The position numbers and the translations under genes were made by a program. Source: Athalassotoga sp049965695 (GTDB taxonomy: Bacteria > Thermotogota > Thermotogae > Mesoaciditogales > Mesoaciditogaceae). From it: DNA of 64,000 nucleotides. How positions within the stretch are numbered: position 1 is the stretch's first letter; the number at the start of each line of letters is the position of its first letter. Below the pieces are notes generated by a model that was not told the DNA's origin, did no database searches, and saw only the letters and a list, made by a program, of their open reading frames with translations. Shown in pieces: positions 62,068 to 64,000 of the stretch. The stretch covers positions 1 through 64,000 of the forward strand of contig NZ_JBMFWB010000009.1 in the NCBI RefSeq assembly GCF_049965695.1, in the 5' to 3' direction.

Positions 62068-62784
62068 ATGAAATATTTGGATACGGTGATTGAAAGTCTT
62101 AAAAATGTTGACAAACAAAAAGAAAAATTTGAAGAAGCTATATCGATTATTGAATTTTCGCTTAAATCAAACGGACTTATTTATATCTTCGGAACAGGAC
62201 ATTCTCATATGTTAGCGGAAGAAATTTTTTACAGAGCCGGTGGATTAGCAAATGTTTATCCCATTTTGATTGATGAACTTATGCTTCACAGAAAAGCCTC
62301 TATATCTTCAGAAATTGAAAGAGTCGAAGGATACATAGGTGAAATTCTTAGCGGATACGATATATCTTCTTCTGATGTGTTTATAGTTATATCCAATTCC
62401 GGAATAAATGCCGTTCCGGTGGAAGCCGCATTGTATGCAAAATCAAAGAAATGCAAAGTGATAGCGATAACTTCTTTAAATCATTCTAAGAATTCGAAAC
62501 CAAGAAACTCCAAAAATTTGCATCTTTACGACGTTGCAGACGTTGTTTTAGACAATTGTGCACCAAAGGGGGATGCGACTGTAGATGTGGGAGAGGGAAA
62601 AATGGGACCAATTTCAACGATAACAGGTGCTTTTATCCTTAACTCTTTGATAATTGGGACAACTGAAAAATTGAAAAAGGCGGGGGTTAACCTTCCAATT
62701 TTTTTGAGTGCTAATGTGGAAAATGGCGACGAAATAAACTCAAAAATCCTTAACGAATACAAAAGACGCGTGCCAATTTTATGA
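62068..62784 (+). CDS. SIS-domain phosphosugar-binding protein (UPF0309 type)
   Basis: The 238-residue protein has a single SIS domain (GTGHSHMLAEEIFYRAGG, VISNSGINAVPVEAA, VIAITSLNHSK) with a DVVLDNCAPKGDATV segment shared by UPF0309 proteins. SIS proteins bind or isomerise phosphosugars; the GlcNAc context suggests amino-sugar phosphates. AAAGGAG precedes the ATG. Co-directional with the nucleotidyltransferase. Confidence 0.85.
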   Translation: MKYLDTVIESLKNVDKQKEKFEEAISIIEFSLKSNGLIYIFGTGHSHMLAEEIFYRAGGLANVYPILIDELMLHRKASISSEIERVEGYIGEILSGYDISSSDVFIVISNSGINAVPVEAALYAKSKKCKVIAITSLNHSKNSKPRNSKNLHLYDVADVVLDNCAPKGDATVDVGEGKMGPISTITGAFILNSLIIGTTEKLKKAGVNLPIFLSANVENGDEINSKILNEYKRRVPIL

Positions 62785-62844
62785 GTGAAAATTGCAAAAA
62801 CAAGTATTTGTTTGTCCACAAATTTTACACGGGAGGTGCAGGTA

Positions 62845-64000
62845 ATGAAAAAAGTAGGGATTTTAGTGGTTTTCTCTATCTTACTTTTAGGGGTATTCAT
62901 GTTCAGCGAGAACATAAAATACGGCGGAGTTGTGAATATAGGTGGAAGTGCTCCAGATAGCGTGGCTGCTAACTTTAATCCTTTCTCTCCAAACGCAGAT
63001 CAAGTTCTCGGCTTTGTGTATGAACCTTTGATGTATGTGAATTCTTTGAATGGAGTTATAACACCTATGCTTGCCACCTCATACAATTGGGAAGACAACA
63101 ATCTTAAAATGGTTGTGACGATTCGAAAAGATGTTAAATGGAATGACGGCGTACCATTTACACCTGAAGATGTGACCTTTACGTTTAATCTGCTAAAATC
63201 ATATCCAGCCTTTGATACGTTCGGAGTATGGTCATCTGGCCTTCAAAGTGTAGAAGCAAGCGGAGATAACGTGATATTTACCTTCTCAAAGCCAAATGTG
63301 CCTATGTACTATTTCATACTGCGACAATTCATAGTACCGGCACATATTTGGTCTAAAATTAAAGATCCTACAACTTTTGTGAATGCGGATAATCCGGTAG
63401 GGACAGGACCATTTTTGAGAACGAGTTACGATGTTGCAAACAACACTGAATACTTCTCAAAAAATCCTAATTACTGGTGGAATGGTAGGCCTTACATTGA
63501 CGGAATAAGAGTGATAGGCGCGGCTGACGATCAGACAGCATTTTTGCAATTGCTTAAGGGAGAACTTGACATGGTCGATGATACTCCTGCTAATCCTCTT
63601 CAAACATGGGTCGCAAAAGATCCACAAAATAATCTTATGTTCTGGCCGGTAAGTTATACAAATATTTTAGTTACAAATGATGCAAAAGCGCCATTCGATA
63701 ATGCCACTTTCAGAAAGGCCATTTCTTTAGCAATAGACAAAAAATTGCTTGAAGATAGAGCATACTGGGGAACCGGTGGATACGATATAAGCCAGACCCA
63801 GATACCACCTATTCAGAGATCTGAATGGTATGATACAAGTTTAGCCTCAGAAGATGCCTATCTTAACAGTTACAATCCTACAGAGGCGCAAAAACTTCTT
63901 GAATCTATAGGATACAAGAAAAACAATGCCGGTGTGCTTGTTGGCCCAGACGGAAAAACATTGCCAACTTTTGGCATACTTGTTGGAGCCGGATGGACAG
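62845..64000 (+). CDS. ABC transporter family 5 binding protein, truncated by the window edge
   Basis: The frame from ATG 62845 (GGGAGG upstream) stays open for 385 codons to the window end. It has a signal peptide (MKKVGILVVFSILLLGVFMF) and WNDGVPFTPEDVTFTF, and is close to the protein at 55476 over its whole visible length. It probably serves a second importer to the right or shares the permeases of the first. A small inverted repeat (ATTTGT at 62806, ACAAAT at 62818) lies in the gap before it. Confidence 0.92.
   Translation, partial: MKKVGILVVFSILLLGVFMFSENIKYGGVVNIGGSAPDSVAANFNPFSPNADQVLGFVYEPLMYVNSLNGVITPMLATSYNWEDNNLKMVVTIRKDVKWNDGVPFTPEDVTFTFNLLKSYPAFDTFGVWSSGLQSVEASGDNVIFTFSKPNVPMYYFILRQFIVPAHIWSKIKDPTTFVNADNPVGTGPFLRTSYDVANNTEYFSKNPNYWWNGRPYIDGIRVIGAADDQTAFLQLLKGELDMVDDTPANPLQTWVAKDPQNNLMFWPVSYTNILVTNDAKAPFDNATFRKAISLAIDKKLLEDRAYWGTGGYDISQTQIPPIQRSEWYDTSLASEDAYLNSYNPTEAQKLLESIGYKKNNAGVLVGPDGKTLPTFGILVGAGWT

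Noticed and set aside
62806..62823. ATTTGT/ACAAAT inverted repeat as terminator before the last binding-protein gene
   Set aside because: The stem is short and AT-only, with no T-run; at most a weak protein site.

Overview
The window looks like a piece of a moderately AT-rich, anaerobic, fermentative bacterial chromosome, most probably from the Thermotogota. A Mesoaciditogales-like lineage is possible, but no rRNA is present to settle it. Pointers are the [FeFe]-hydrogenase maturase HydF, a TM1266-type hydrogenase-system regulator, ThyX, endonuclease V, methylglyoxal synthase, PdxS/PdxT, Hfq, a GH4 glycosidase and several peptide-type (family 5) ABC binding proteins. Arginine codons are mostly AGA/AGG, genes are packed with 4-20 base overlaps, and TTG/GTG starts are common.

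Layout. (1) 1-450: the 5' end of an iscB gene (RNA-guided nuclease ancestor of Cas9) running off the left edge, preceded by a structured segment that fits its omegaRNA (HEARO RNA). (2) 485-18990: a long minus-strand series. In transcription order it is a divergent SAM-hydrolase-family protein, histidine kinase, sigma-54-type response regulator, thyX, rnc, radical SAM protein, smc, lepA, a membrane-anchored hypothetical, endonuclease V, a small membrane protein, a TM1266-like regulator, a nitrate/sulfonate-type ABC transporter and a globin-GAF-GGDEF-EAL protein. (3) 18991-19582: repeat-rich spacer. (4) 19583-26464: lysC-asd facing thrB-thrC, then a polar amino acid ABC transporter. (5) 26770-32126: a vitamin/cofactor operon (pncA, pncB, pdxS, pdxT, coaX, B12-binding radical SAM protein). 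(6) 32399-36637: a proteasome-like Ntn hydrolase with foreign-looking codons, cca, mgsA, DegV, hfq and a ferritin-like protein. (7) 36794-42843: an eight-gene GntR (YtrA-like) ABC operon with an operator over its -10 box. (8) 43003-47602: UshA-like nucleotidase with LysM, then hydF-aspartase. (9) 47604-64000: a locus for N-acetylglucosamine glycans (GH20, GNAT, PIG-L deacetylase, GlcNAc kinase, ABC transporter, GH4, ROK and DeoR regulators, GlmU-like nucleotidyltransferase, SIS isomerase), with three family 5 binding-protein genes.

The least explained structure is a dispersed GC-rich intergenic repeat of about 80 bp (eight full or partial copies) whose same end nearly always points at a start codon. 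It is often followed by a near-identical box ending in an extended -10 (TGGTATAAT), and so looks like a mobile, promoter-bearing repeat. A second, 112-bp repeat occurs twice with three differences, and a relative supplies the GGAGG ribosome-binding site of lysC. Other leads are the iscB/omegaRNA pair, the SAM-hydrolase homologue that has lost its HGRD motif, and the proteasome-like protein with Ser in place of the catalytic Thr.
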